Made by a program: the position numbers and the translations under genes. 64,000 nt of DNA from the NCBI RefSeq assembly GCF_006715285.1, contig NZ_VFMX01000001.1, positions 4,340,001 through 4,404,000 on the forward strand, in the 5' to 3' direction. This stretch comes from Arthrobacter sp. SLBN-83 (GTDB lineage Bacteria > Actinomycetota > Actinomycetes > Actinomycetales > Micrococcaceae). This document shows, piece by piece, positions 8,353 to 16,654 of the stretch. The notes below the pieces were generated by a model, which was given only the letters and a program-made list of their open reading frames with translations, made no database searches and was not told the DNA's origin. The number at the start of each line of letters is the position of its first letter. The stretch's first letter is position 1.

Positions 8353-10332
8353 CTACGCTTCTGCCCGCAGGGCCCGGCGTTCCATTTCCAGCATCATCAG
8401 TTCGCGGTTGAGCCGCTGGTACGTTTCCGGGTCTGCCGCGGCGTCAAGGCGCTGCAGCTGGCCCATCTTGTCCGCTTTGACCCGGGTGATCTGGAGTTCG
8501 AACAGCCGGGACAGGATGTCACGGCAGTACTTCAGCACCGCCTCCTCCGTATGGGCCGGAAGCGGCACCACCGACAGTTCCGACACCAGCGGCCGGAGCG
8601 GTTCGGGGACCTCGTGCATGACGTGTTCCACCCAGCGCACCGGATCACCCACCAGTCCCGGCCCGGTGGCGCGCATGGCGTCGTGCACGGCCTGGAAGGC
8701 AGGGGTGGAGAAGCGGGCAGCCGCGAACCGGTCCCAAACCTCGCCCGCCAGCAGCGACGGCTGCTGCAGGGCCACCTCCAGCGCCTGCCGTTCCATGGAA
8801 GCCACGGGGTCGCGCGGGTCCGGACGGTGGAAGGAAGGAACAGCGCCCGACGACGGCCCAACAGCCACGCCGGGGCCGCCGGCAGGTGCCGGGCCGGTTT
8901 GGCCTTCGTACCCCCTGCCCTCGTGGCCGTTGCTGCGCTGCTGCTGTCCCCGGTTGGAGGTGCCCTGGCCCGCGGGACTTCCGGTGTCCCCCCGCTTCGC
9001 TGCGTTCTTCACCTCGGCGTTGACCAGGCGCAGGACTTCATTGGGATCGGGCATGCCCAGCCAGCCGGTCAGGGCCTGGCAGTACCCGGTCCGGGTGGAG
9101 CCGTCGCGGATGGCCGCCACCACCGGCACGGAAGCCTTCAGGCCCTGGACGCGGCCTTCCACGGTGTCCAGGTTGAACTGCTTCAGCGTGGTCCGGATGG
9201 CGAACTCGAACAGGGGCCGCCGGGACTGGATCAGGGCGTGTACGGCCTCGTCCCCCCTGCTGAGCCGGAGGTCGCAGGGATCGGCTCCAGTGGGTTCCAC
9301 GGCCACGAAGGTCTGGGCAGTGAACCGCTGATCCTCCTCGAAGGCGCGCAGTGCTGCCTTCTGCCCGGCGGCGTCGCCGTCGAAGGTGAACACCACTTCT
9401 CCCCCGGTGCCGTCGTCGGACAAAAGCCGCCGGGCGATCTTGATGTGTTCGGTGCCGAACGCCGTGCCGCACGTGGCCACCGCCGTCGTGATTCCTGCAA
9501 GGTGGCAGGCCATCACGTCCGTGTAGCCCTCCACCACCACCAGCTGGCGGTCCTTTGCGATGCTCTTCTTGGCCAGGTCGATGCCGTAGAGGACCTGGGA
9601 CTTCTTGTAGAGGGTGGTCTCCGGGGTGTTGAGGTACTTGGGGCCCTGGTCGTCCTCGTAGAGCTTGCGGGCGCCGAAGCCGATGGTGTCGCCGGCGATG
9701 TCCTTGATGGGCCAGATGAGGCGGCCGCGGAAGCGGTCGTAGATGCCCCGGTTTCCTTCGCTGAACATGCCGGTGAGCTTGAGCTCGGCATCGGTGAAGC
9801 CGCGGCCGCGAAGGTGTTTCAGGAGCGCGTCCCAGCCCTGCGGAGCGTAGCCGCAGCCAAAGTGTTCCGCGGCCGCCCTGTCGAACCCCCGGCCGAACAG
9901 GAAGTTCCGGGCCTCTGCCGCACCTGGGGTGAGCAGTTGGGCGCGGAAGAACTCGTCGGCGATCTTGTGCGCGTCAAGCAGCCGCTGGCGCCGGCCCACT
10001 TCCTCGCGGTTGGGTCCGGTCCCGCCGTCCTCGTACCGGAGCTCGTAACCGATTCGGGCAGCGAGCTTTTCCACGGCTTCCTGGAAGGAGCTGTGGTCCT
10101 GCTTTTGCACGAAGGCGATGACGTCGCCGTCCTCGCCGCAGCCGAAACAGTGGTACCGGCCCACCTGGGGACGGACGGTGAAGGACGGCGAGCGCTCATC
10201 GTGGAAGGGGCACAGACCCTTGAAGGTGCCCAGCCCGGCGCCCTTGAGCGTCACGTAGCCGTCAACAACTTCCTTGATGTCCGTGCGCTGGCGTACTTCA
10301 TCGATATCTTCACGTTTGATCAGCCCAGCCAC
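8353..10332 (-). CDS. dnaG: DNA primase DnaG
   Basis: A 659-aa primase that makes RNA primers at the replication fork with DnaB helicase. The N-terminal CHC2 zinc finger is complete (C41, H44, C62, C65 in CPFHDERSPSF and YHCFGCGEDGD). The TOPRIM catalytic core follows, with VVVEGYTDVMA around residue 266 and FTFDGDAAG around 319. A Gly/Ser/Gln-rich linker near 450-520 leads to the C-terminal helicase-interaction domain. Length is normal. It lies downstream of dgt, as in many actinobacteria, but here a redox gene cluster intervenes; the ferredoxin gene ends 41 bp upstream. Confidence 0.95.
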   Translation of the reverse strand: MAGLIKREDIDEVRQRTDIKEVVDGYVTLKGAGLGTFKGLCPFHDERSPSFTVRPQVGRYHCFGCGEDGDVIAFVQKQDHSSFQEAVEKLAARIGYELRYEDGGTGPNREEVGRRQRLLDAHKIADEFFRAQLLTPGAAEARNFLFGRGFDRAAAEHFGCGYAPQGWDALLKHLRGRGFTDAELKLTGMFSEGNRGIYDRFRGRLIWPIKDIAGDTIGFGARKLYEDDQGPKYLNTPETTLYKKSQVLYGIDLAKKSIAKDRQLVVVEGYTDVMACHLAGITTAVATCGTAFGTEHIKIARRLLSDDGTGGEVVFTFDGDAAGQKAALRAFEEDQRFTAQTFVAVEPTGADPCDLRLSRGDEAVHALIQSRRPLFEFAIRTTLKQFNLDTVEGRVQGLKASVPVVAAIRDGSTRTGYCQALTGWLGMPDPNEVLRLVNAEVKNAAKRGDTGSPAGQGTSNRGQQQRSNGHEGRGYEGQTGPAPAGGPGVAVGPSSGAVPSFHRPDPRDPVASMERQALEVALQQPSLLAGEVWDRFAAARFSTPAFQAVHDAMRATGPGLVGDPVRWVEHVMHEVPEPLRPLVSELSVVPLPAHTEEAVLKYCRDILSRLFELQITRVKADKMGQLQRLDAAADPETYQRLNRELMMLEMERRALRAEA

Positions 10333-10373
10333 ACAGCAATCTTAGTGTCACTGGCTTGGTGCCACTGGCGGGC

Positions 10374-10646
10374 CTACCTCCCGGGCGTCCTGCCGGGCGT
10401 CCGCTGTCCCGCTTCGGGCGCCGCGCGCTCCACCAGGCTGAGGGCAAGCCTGGGGCAAAGGAAGACGGCCTCCTGCGCGGCATCCCGGTCGGCGTCCCGC
10501 AGCGGAACGTCCGTGCGGTCACGGCCAACCTTGCCCCGTGCCACCGGGTAGCCCCAGTCGTCCCTGTCGAGCACTGCGGGAAGCAGCTCTGAGCACAGGC
10601 CGCGGCCATCACAGCTGGTCCAGTCGATATGCAGGTACGTCTTCAT
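10374..10646 (-). CDS. [3Fe-4S]-type ferredoxin
   Basis: A 90-aa small ferredoxin. Three cysteines in the pattern C12-x5-C18 ... C64-P (SCDGRGLC, FLCPRLAL) fit a single [3Fe-4S] cluster, as in actinobacterial ferredoxins that serve cytochromes P450 or other oxidoreductases. The C-terminus is an Arg/Gly/Pro tail. The ATG overlaps the stop of the NuoF-like gene by four bases (ATGA), so it is translationally coupled to it. It is the last member of the redox module and the probable soluble electron partner of the flavoprotein. Confidence 0.8.
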   Translation of the reverse strand: MKTYLHIDWTSCDGRGLCSELLPAVLDRDDWGYPVARGKVGRDRTDVPLRDADRDAAQEAVFLCPRLALSLVERAAPEAGQRTPGRTPGR

Positions 10647-11935
10647 GCCGCCACGCCTCCCGGGCCTGTGCAGTATCCGGACAGATGGGCGCGGAAGTCA
10701 GCGGCAAAGACGTCCAACGCGCTGCTGACCATACCGGTGGTCCCTTCGGGATGGCGGCATGCACCGCGCCCGGAAACCAGCCGCCCCAGCCGGTCCAGCT
10801 CCGAGCCAAGCCGCGGATTTGTTTCGCCTCCGGCGATGCGGTTGAGGACGGACGCCATGGCCGGCAGCCCGAACATGCAGGGGCCGCACTGCCGGGCGGA
10901 CTGGCCGGCCAGGTAGTTGAGGATCCGGGCCGTCTCCTGGATGCCGCAGGTCTGCAGGTCCAGGGCATGGATAACTCCCGCACCCGGGCGGACTGCCCGG
11001 CCCGGCGCTCCCGCGGGCGTGAGGGCGTGATCCGCCGGCCGCACCCACCGGCCGTGGTACCCGCCCACCAGGACGGCGGACAAGGATCCCGGATCCATTC
11101 CGGCTTCCTTCAGGACGGCGGAAAGTTGCACCCCGCCCGGTACCTCCAACACCACGTCCCTTGTGGGGGCAGGCCCGGACACGGACACCAACCTGGTGCC
11201 GGGATCGGTGGCGGTGCCCGCCTGCCGGAACCACTGCGCGCCGTAGCGGGCGATCAGGGCCACCTGGGCCAGGGTCTCGACATTGACCACCAGAGTGGGG
11301 CGGCCGTTCAGGCCCGACTCGCTGAGGCGCCGGCGCTGGTCCGTGGGCAGGGCGGTACCGTTCTCGATCATGTTGACGACGGCGCTCGACTCGCCGGAAA
11401 TGAAAGTTTCGGGAGCCTGCACTACCCGGATCTTCCTGCCGCCCGGACGCTCCCCGAGGGCCTGCTTCACACGGGCAAGGCTGGCCGCGGGGGCGTAAAC
11501 GTACATGCTTGTGCCGCCAGCGCCTGCCTGGCTGCTTGTCCTGCCGCCTGTCTGGCCCAGGGCGGCGGCGAGGGCGGTCAACCCGTCAATGACCAGGTGC
11601 GGCGCGTGGGCGAGGAGGGTCCGGTCCTTGAAGCTGAGCGGTTCGCCCTCCGCGCCGTTGGCTATCACCACGGGCCGGGCGGCGAACAAACCCTTTCGCC
11701 CGGTACCGGCAGTTGCAGTGGCCTTGCGCCAGGTTTCGAATGCGGCTCCGCCGCGGCCGGTCAACCCGGATTCAGCGAGCACTTCCAGGAGACCCGGACC
11801 TGCCGCCTGCGGCTCCCACTGGCCAAAGGTGTCCAGGTGCCGGGCCCAGCCTGCATCAGGGCCTGCCGCCAGGAGGCGCGGCTCCTGGCGGATACTGTCC
11901 TGGTTCACGGGGTAGCCGCTACGGGATTGGTTCAC
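10643..11935 (-). CDS. NuoF-like flavoprotein (complex I 51-kDa subunit-like)
   Basis: A 430-aa protein resembling the FMN- and NADH-binding 51-kDa subunit. Seen: GRGGAAF at 60-66 (FMN/nucleotide loop), ANGAEGEPLSFKDR at ~86-99 in place of the NADESEPG-type segment, an SLBB-like middle part, and a C-terminal iron-sulfur region with C350, C353 and C393. The first cysteine of the usual SCGxCxPC motif is Ala (A347), so the fourth ligand of the 4Fe-4S cluster is missing or replaced. I chose the GTG at 11935, which overlaps the stop of the membrane gene as GTGA; the frame stays open further upstream but there it only overlaps that gene. It probably moves electrons between NAD(P)H, FMN and the adjacent ferredoxin or membrane hemes. 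Confidence 0.75.
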   Translation of the reverse strand: MNQSRSGYPVNQDSIRQEPRLLAAGPDAGWARHLDTFGQWEPQAAGPGLLEVLAESGLTGRGGAAFETWRKATATAGTGRKGLFAARPVVIANGAEGEPLSFKDRTLLAHAPHLVIDGLTALAAALGQTGGRTSSQAGAGGTSMYVYAPAASLARVKQALGERPGGRKIRVVQAPETFISGESSAVVNMIENGTALPTDQRRRLSESGLNGRPTLVVNVETLAQVALIARYGAQWFRQAGTATDPGTRLVSVSGPAPTRDVVLEVPGGVQLSAVLKEAGMDPGSLSAVLVGGYHGRWVRPADHALTPAGAPGRAVRPGAGVIHALDLQTCGIQETARILNYLAGQSARQCGPCMFGLPAMASVLNRIAGGETNPRLGSELDRLGRLVSGRGACRHPEGTTGMVSSALDVFAADFRAHLSGYCTGPGGVAA

Positions 11936-12489
11936 GGGAGGTTTCCTTGCCTGGCGCGGAAGGTTTCGAGGAAGGAGGGGCTCAACCGCCACATCAGGGC
12001 AGCGGCAACGGCCACTGCGGACGCCGCAGCCAACAGGAGGAACCACCCGCTTGACACGTCCGTGCCGTTTCCGAGGGCGTGGGCCATGGCCACCGGCCAA
12101 ACGCCATAGCTGAACCAATGGACAGCCCTGAAGGTGCGCTGCCCAATACGGTGCCGCAGCAGCGCTGTGACCACGACGGCCAGGACCAGGTCCAGGGCCA
12201 CCGTGCCCAGCCCCTGCCAGAACGGCTGGTACGACCCCAGGAACGGCACCACGATGTCCACGGGATTGAGCCTGGCGAAAGAGTCAAGGAGCAGGGACCC
12301 AACGTGCAGCCCCAGGAAAACCGTGGCGAGCAGGGCAATGTTCCGGTGCAGGAGGCTGATGGAGAACCGCGGCAGCACCAGCAGGGGCCGTCCTGACCGG
12401 TTCAGGATGCCCAGCAGCACCGATGCGGTAAACAGTGCCAGTGCCACGAATCCGCTGACACGACCGAAGGCCCACATTGCCTCATCCAT
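11932..12489 (-). CDS. Ferric-reductase-like di-heme membrane protein
   Basis: A 185-aa protein with about five to six transmembrane helices. Four histidines fall in two spaced pairs within helices, H48/H62 and H124/H137, the arrangement of two b-type hemes stacked across the membrane in the ferric reductase/NOX fold (MsrQ-like size). No FAD or NADPH domain is attached, so it needs a separate electron donor; the coupled NuoF-like gene is the obvious candidate. It overlaps the flavin transferase by 8 bp and the NuoF-like gene by 4 bp. Heme content and direction of electron flow are inferred. Confidence 0.75.
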   Translation of the reverse strand: MDEAMWAFGRVSGFVALALFTASVLLGILNRSGRPLLVLPRFSISLLHRNIALLATVFLGLHVGSLLLDSFARLNPVDIVVPFLGSYQPFWQGLGTVALDLVLAVVVTALLRHRIGQRTFRAVHWFSYGVWPVAMAHALGNGTDVSSGWFLLLAAASAVAVAAALMWRLSPSFLETFRARQGNLP

Positions 12490-13606
12490 GGCGCAGGCCT
12501 TCCCTGCTGAAGCTTACGAGGGGACGGGAGCTTTCGGCTGGGCGGTAGTTTTCGGCGGGCCAGTCTCCGGTGGTCGCCACCCTGCCGCGGCTGTCCACGA
12601 ACCGGGCGGAAATGCCCTCGGCGCGGAACCACTCGAGGGCTTGGAAGCCGCGCACAATGGCCCCGGTGCTGAACGCATTCGCCTCCAGGCAGGTAGGCGC
12701 CGCCACGGTCACCGACCGCCACACCGGTTGCGCGGGCAGGCCAAAACGGGGATCGAGGATGTGGTGCACCTGACTGCCCTGGTGGAGCCAGCGGCGCTTT
12801 TGCGTGCTGGACGTTGCCAGGGCAAATCCCGGAGCCAGCGAAATGCGCTGGGCGGGGTCGGCGGGAATGTCCTGCACCAGGATCTGCCACTGGCCAGGCC
12901 TGTCCTCCGGCTGCTCCCCTCGCGGGCCTGGTCCTGCGCTGGCCAGGTCTCCACCGAGGCTTACCAGGACTCCGCAGCCCAGCCGCCGGTGCACTTCGGC
13001 AGCGGCTAGATCAGCTGCGACGGCCTTGGCGGATGCACCCAGATCGAGGCGAAGCCCGGCCGGCACGGTCAGCACATCACCGTCCACGTGAATCCGCCAC
13101 CAGCCTGGCGCCCGCGGTGCCAGCGGCGGCACCAGGTCCGGGGGCGAAGGCAGCGGCAATACGGGCACGCTCCGGACTTCCGGCCTGCCCCCTGTGTCTG
13201 GCAGCCTGGAGAGTTCACCCGACATCTCCGGACCGTGGCCCAGGGCGGCCAGGTCTGCTCCAAGGGTGGGATCAACAGCGCCTCCGGTCAGCCTGGCAGC
13301 GTCCAGGGCGCGCTCCAGGAGCAGCCGGAACATGGGGCTCACCCTGACGCCAGATGCCATTCGGGGCTGGAGCGCCACCAGTTCCGAGTCGGCACGGAAG
13401 CGGCTGCAGGCATGGTCCACCGCCGCCAGCACTTGGCGAACAAGCATTTCCGCGGCATCCAGCAGGCCGGGCTCGGTCACCGTGACGGCTGCCTCGAGTT
13501 CCCATACGGTCCAGTTGGATTGTGCTGTGGGGGCCGGTGCGGCTTCGTAATCATGGGCCGCTGCAGATTCCCGGGCTCCAATGCGATGGGTGTCTGAACC
13601 GGCCAC
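12482..13606 (-). CDS. ApbE-type FAD:protein FMN transferase
   Basis: A 374-aa member of the ApbE family, which attaches FMN covalently to Thr or Ser of exported flavoproteins. Recognisable blocks: DHACSRFRADSEL, GGAVDPTLGADLAALG, LRLDLGASAKAVAADL, VSLGGDLASAGP, a segment ending HHILDPRFGLPA, and CLEANAFSTGAI. In the last block the Asp that binds Mg2+ in enterobacterial ApbE (DALST) is Asn, a change I believe is frequent in actinobacterial relatives. There is no clear lipobox or signal peptide from the chosen GTG at 13606, one base after the stop of the preceding gene. The open frame continues upstream but overlaps that gene. No protein with a recognisable flavinylation motif is encoded nearby. 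Confidence 0.8.
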   Translation of the reverse strand: MAGSDTHRIGARESAAAHDYEAAPAPTAQSNWTVWELEAAVTVTEPGLLDAAEMLVRQVLAAVDHACSRFRADSELVALQPRMASGVRVSPMFRLLLERALDAARLTGGAVDPTLGADLAALGHGPEMSGELSRLPDTGGRPEVRSVPVLPLPSPPDLVPPLAPRAPGWWRIHVDGDVLTVPAGLRLDLGASAKAVAADLAAAEVHRRLGCGVLVSLGGDLASAGPGPRGEQPEDRPGQWQILVQDIPADPAQRISLAPGFALATSSTQKRRWLHQGSQVHHILDPRFGLPAQPVWRSVTVAAPTCLEANAFSTGAIVRGFQALEWFRAEGISARFVDSRGRVATTGDWPAENYRPAESSRPLVSFSREGLRHG

Positions 13607-13607
13607 G

Positions 13608-13979
13608 TCAGGACCCCGAGGACCTTCCGTGGATGGTGCCGCCCTTGCCGGGCTGGACCGGGCTGGTGCTGCCGTAGTTTCCGTAGCTCTTCGAGCGCCG
13701 CGAGCCACCATTCTGGGTGCCGCTGTTCTGGCCGGTGCCACTGTCCTGCCGGGTACCGTAACCGTCGTCATCAGAGCGGCCGGACCCGGATTTGGGCGTG
13801 CTCCCCTGCGCACCGCCGTCCTGGGTGCTGCTGTCCGTACCTGCAGTTGTCCTGGCAATCACGGACGGAGTCGCGGCATAGACAGCGGACGCGGCCACGC
13901 CGGCAACGGCGAAGCTGCCCACGCCCACCGCCGCGGTGATTCCGGTGGCCAGGCGCTTGCCCCTGCTGCGAGTACTCAT
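13608..13979 (-). CDS. Small secreted low-complexity protein heading the redox operon
   Basis: A 123-aa protein with a clear Sec signal peptide (basic MSTRSRGKRLA, hydrophobic core to ~residue 33, likely cut after VYAA). The mature part is Gly/Ser/Thr/Asp/Asn-rich, with no cysteine or histidine clusters, and looks disordered. It ends one base before the flavin transferase start, so it should be co-transcribed. It could be the transferase substrate, but I see no match to the usual [S/D]-G-A-[T/S]-type flavinylation motif. Function unknown. Confidence 0.65.
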   Translation of the reverse strand: MSTRSRGKRLATGITAAVGVGSFAVAGVAASAVYAATPSVIARTTAGTDSSTQDGGAQGSTPKSGSGRSDDDGYGTRQDSGTGQNSGTQNGGSRRSKSYGNYGSTSPVQPGKGGTIHGRSSGS

Positions 13980-14107
13980 GACCTGCTCCCGTTCCTAGCG
14001 GCCTGCCTTTCCTCCCATGGTGCGCTTCCTTCCTGTGTAGATGCTTTAAGGAAGCTGTTGATCAGGAGGACGTCGAGGAGTTTCTCCGCATGGGGGTACA
14101 GGCGGGT

Positions 14108-15457
14108 TCACCAGAGCGAGGGCAGGCTCCCCACCAGGCGTTCGTACATGGCCAGGGCCGACCCGTCGGTGAGCGACGCCACCTGGTCGATGACCACCCG
14201 GAGGCGCGCGCCGTCGTCGTCCGCTGCCCGCCAATCCGCAGCGAACATCGGCTCCAGGTGCCGGTCACCCGTGGCGCTGAGGGCCGTGACCAGGGCGTGG
14301 AGCACTTCCCTCTGGCGCTCATAGATGGGCTGCCGGTGTTCGGTGGTCATGACGAAGGTGGTGGCAAGGCCCTTCATGACCGCGATCTCCATGACGGTCT
14401 CGTCCGGAACAATGAGTTCGGCGTTGTAGCGCGTCAGGTTTTCCGGCCCATAGACGGCGCGGGTGGTCTCCAGGGCGGACTGGCAGAACCTGCCGATCAG
14501 CTGGCTGGTCATGTTCTTCAGTGCCGCCATGGATTTCCGGCTGCCGTCGGCTTCGCGCACCCACACGTCGGTGGCCTCCAGGCGCGCCAGGGCGGCGTCA
14601 ATGGCGGCGGGGTCGTTGTGCGGCAGGTACCACTGCTTGGCGTAGCCCACCACGCGGGCCCGGTGGTCCGGGTTGTCCATCCAGCGCAACTGGAAGTGGC
14701 CGGCGACAATTGCGTCCTCCACGTCGTGCACCGAGTAGGAGATGTCATCCGCAAGGTCCATCACCTGCGCTTCCAGGCAGGTACGGCGTTCCGGGGCGCC
14801 TTCGCGGATCCAGCTGAAGATGGGGAGGTCATCCTCGTAGGCCCCGAACTTGCTGGTCCGCTGCCCGTGGATCACGGGTGCTTCCAGGGCTGACCAGGGA
14901 TATTTCGACGCCGCGTCCAGGCTTGCGCGCGTCAGGTTCAGTCCGGCGGGGTGGCCGTCAGCCCTGAGCACCTTGGGTTCCAGGCGGGTAAGCAGGCGGA
15001 GGGTCTGGGCGTTGCCTTCAAAACCACCGATGGCGTGCGCCACCTCGTTCAGCGCGGATTCGCCGTTGTGGCCGAAGGGCGGGTGGCCCAGGTCGTGGCT
15101 GAGGCATGCCGTGTCCACCACGTCCGGATCGCAGCCCAGGGCGCGGCCCAGTTCGCGGCCCACCTGTGCCACTTCCAGGCTGTGCGTGAGGCGGGTCCGG
15201 ACGAAATCGTCCGTATCCGGTGCCACCACCTGGGTCTTGGCGCCAAGCCGCCGCAGCGCCGAGGAGTGCAGCACCCGGGCACGGTCCCGTTCAAAGTCCG
15301 AGCGGTAGGTGCTCTTGGGCGGCTCCTCCACCCAGCGGGCAGAGTCGTGCGTGTCGTAACCCGGGAGCGCCAGGGCTGCGGTGGGGGTTCCGGCAGTTGG
15401 TGTTTCAGCCACCGGAAACGTCCAGTTCGGCGGCGGCGATATCGCGGGACTGGTCAT
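14108..15457 (-). CDS. dgt: Deoxyguanosinetriphosphate triphosphohydrolase
   Basis: A 449-aa HD-domain enzyme that hydrolyses dGTP (and often other dNTPs) to the nucleoside and triphosphate. The metal site is visible: H92 in RTRLTHSLEV, H121/D122 in SHDLGHPPFGHNG. The ATG at 15457 overlaps the end of dusB by 53 bp; an in-frame GTG at 15412, overlapping dusB by only 8 bp, is an alternative start that would shorten the protein by 15 residues. The dusB-dgt-dnaG order is shared with other actinobacteria, though here dnaG is displaced by the redox module. Confidence 0.9.
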   Translation of the reverse strand: MTSPAISPPPNWTFPVAETPTAGTPTAALALPGYDTHDSARWVEEPPKSTYRSDFERDRARVLHSSALRRLGAKTQVVAPDTDDFVRTRLTHSLEVAQVGRELGRALGCDPDVVDTACLSHDLGHPPFGHNGESALNEVAHAIGGFEGNAQTLRLLTRLEPKVLRADGHPAGLNLTRASLDAASKYPWSALEAPVIHGQRTSKFGAYEDDLPIFSWIREGAPERRTCLEAQVMDLADDISYSVHDVEDAIVAGHFQLRWMDNPDHRARVVGYAKQWYLPHNDPAAIDAALARLEATDVWVREADGSRKSMAALKNMTSQLIGRFCQSALETTRAVYGPENLTRYNAELIVPDETVMEIAVMKGLATTFVMTTEHRQPIYERQREVLHALVTALSATGDRHLEPMFAADWRAADDDGARLRVVIDQVASLTDGSALAMYERLVGSLPSLW

Positions 15458-16583
15458 CGTTCAGGGCACGGGAGTCCAGCCAGTCCTTGGGCAGGGCAGG
15501 CTTCTTGGGCGAGCCGGCGCGGCCGCGCGGGCCTTCGGCGTCCACCCCGGGATAGGGCGAGTCCAGGTCCAGCTCGGCGAGGGTGTCCCGGAGCACCTCC
15601 AGGCTGGTGACCAGGGCCAGCCGGGTGCGCAGCTCACCGCCCACCACGTAGCCCTTGAAGTACCAGGCGATGTGCTTGCGGATCTCGCGCAGCGCCTTGC
15701 CTTCGTCACCGAAGGTTTCCACCATCAGTTCGGCGTGCCGGTAAACGCCCTCGGCCACCTGCCGCAGGTTGGGGCGGTGCCGGACGTCGCTGCCCTCGAA
15801 CGCGGCCTGCAGGTCGCCGAAGAGCCAGGGCCGGCCCTGGCAGCCTCGGCCCACCACTACGCCGTCCACGCCGGTTTCACGCACCATGCGGACGGCGTCC
15901 TCGGCGGACCAGATGTCGCCGTTGCCCAGCACGGGAATGTCGGGCAGCGCCTCGCGGAGCCGGGCGATGGCGGACCAGTCGGCCTTGCCGGAATAGAACT
16001 GGGCGGCCGTGCGGCCGTGGAGCGCGACGGCGGCAACACCGGAATCGCGGGCGATCCGGCCGGCGTCGAGGTACGTCAGGTGGTCCTCGTCGATGCCCTT
16101 GCGCATCTTGATGGTCAGCGGGATGTTGCCCTTGGACGCTTCCTTGACGGCGGTCTGCACGATGGAGGTGAAGAGGTCGATCTTCCAGGGCAGCGCCGAC
16201 CCGCCGCCGCGCCGGGTCACCTTGGGGACGGGACAGCCGAAGTTGAGGTCGATGTGGTCCGCCCGGTTCTCCTCCACGAGCATCCGCACCGCGGCACCCA
16301 CCGTGCCCGGGTCCACGCCGTAGAGCTGCACGGACCGGACCTTTTCGTCGTCGTCATGCGAAATGATGCGGAGGGATTCGGGCGTCCGCTCCACCAGCGC
16401 GCGGGAGGTCACCATCTCCGCCACGTACATGCCGCCGCCGTATTCACGGCACAGCCTGCGGAACGCGGAGTTGGTGATGCCGGCCATCGGGGCAAGGATC
16501 ACCGGGGTGTCAACCGTGATGGGTCCCAGCTTCAGGGGCGGGAGTTCCAGCTTGGGGGCGGGAGGAGTTGCTGCAACAGTCAC
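15405..16583 (-). CDS. dusB: tRNA-dihydrouridine synthase
   Basis: A 392-aa flavoenzyme that reduces uridines in the tRNA D loop. The N-terminal TIM barrel begins ILAPMAGITNSAFRRLC, which binds FMN. The catalytic cysteine is C117 in DLNFGCPVPKVTRRGGGSAL. The C-terminal helical domain contains HIAWYFKGYVVGGELR, typical of DusB. Length is slightly above average because of a Gly/Pro-rich end. It leads the dusB-dgt pair with an overlap. Confidence 0.9.
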   Translation of the reverse strand: MTVAATPPAPKLELPPLKLGPITVDTPVILAPMAGITNSAFRRLCREYGGGMYVAEMVTSRALVERTPESLRIISHDDDEKVRSVQLYGVDPGTVGAAVRMLVEENRADHIDLNFGCPVPKVTRRGGGSALPWKIDLFTSIVQTAVKEASKGNIPLTIKMRKGIDEDHLTYLDAGRIARDSGVAAVALHGRTAAQFYSGKADWSAIARLREALPDIPVLGNGDIWSAEDAVRMVRETGVDGVVVGRGCQGRPWLFGDLQAAFEGSDVRHRPNLRQVAEGVYRHAELMVETFGDEGKALREIRKHIAWYFKGYVVGGELRTRLALVTSLEVLRDTLAELDLDSPYPGVDAEGPRGRAGSPKKPALPKDWLDSRALNDDQSRDIAAAELDVSGG

Positions 16584-16654
16584 CTGTCCATTGTTGCAAA
16601 GCCGGGCAAATCGGCGATCTGCCGACCCATACGGCGGTTGGCCGGGCAGTAAGG

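Noticed and set aside
8311..10551. 746-codon plus-strand open frame opposite dnaG
   Set aside because: DnaG on the minus strand has complete zinc-finger and TOPRIM motifs; the opposite frame has none and is a GC-bias artefact.
11936..12118. Upstream extension of the NuoF-like protein by 61 codons
   Set aside because: It overlaps the membrane protein in another frame and is Arg/Pro-rich without similarity; the GTGA junction at 11935 is a better start.
13607..13858. Upstream extension of the flavin transferase by 84 codons
   Set aside because: It overlaps the small secreted protein, whose signal peptide is convincing; the GTG one base after its stop is preferred.
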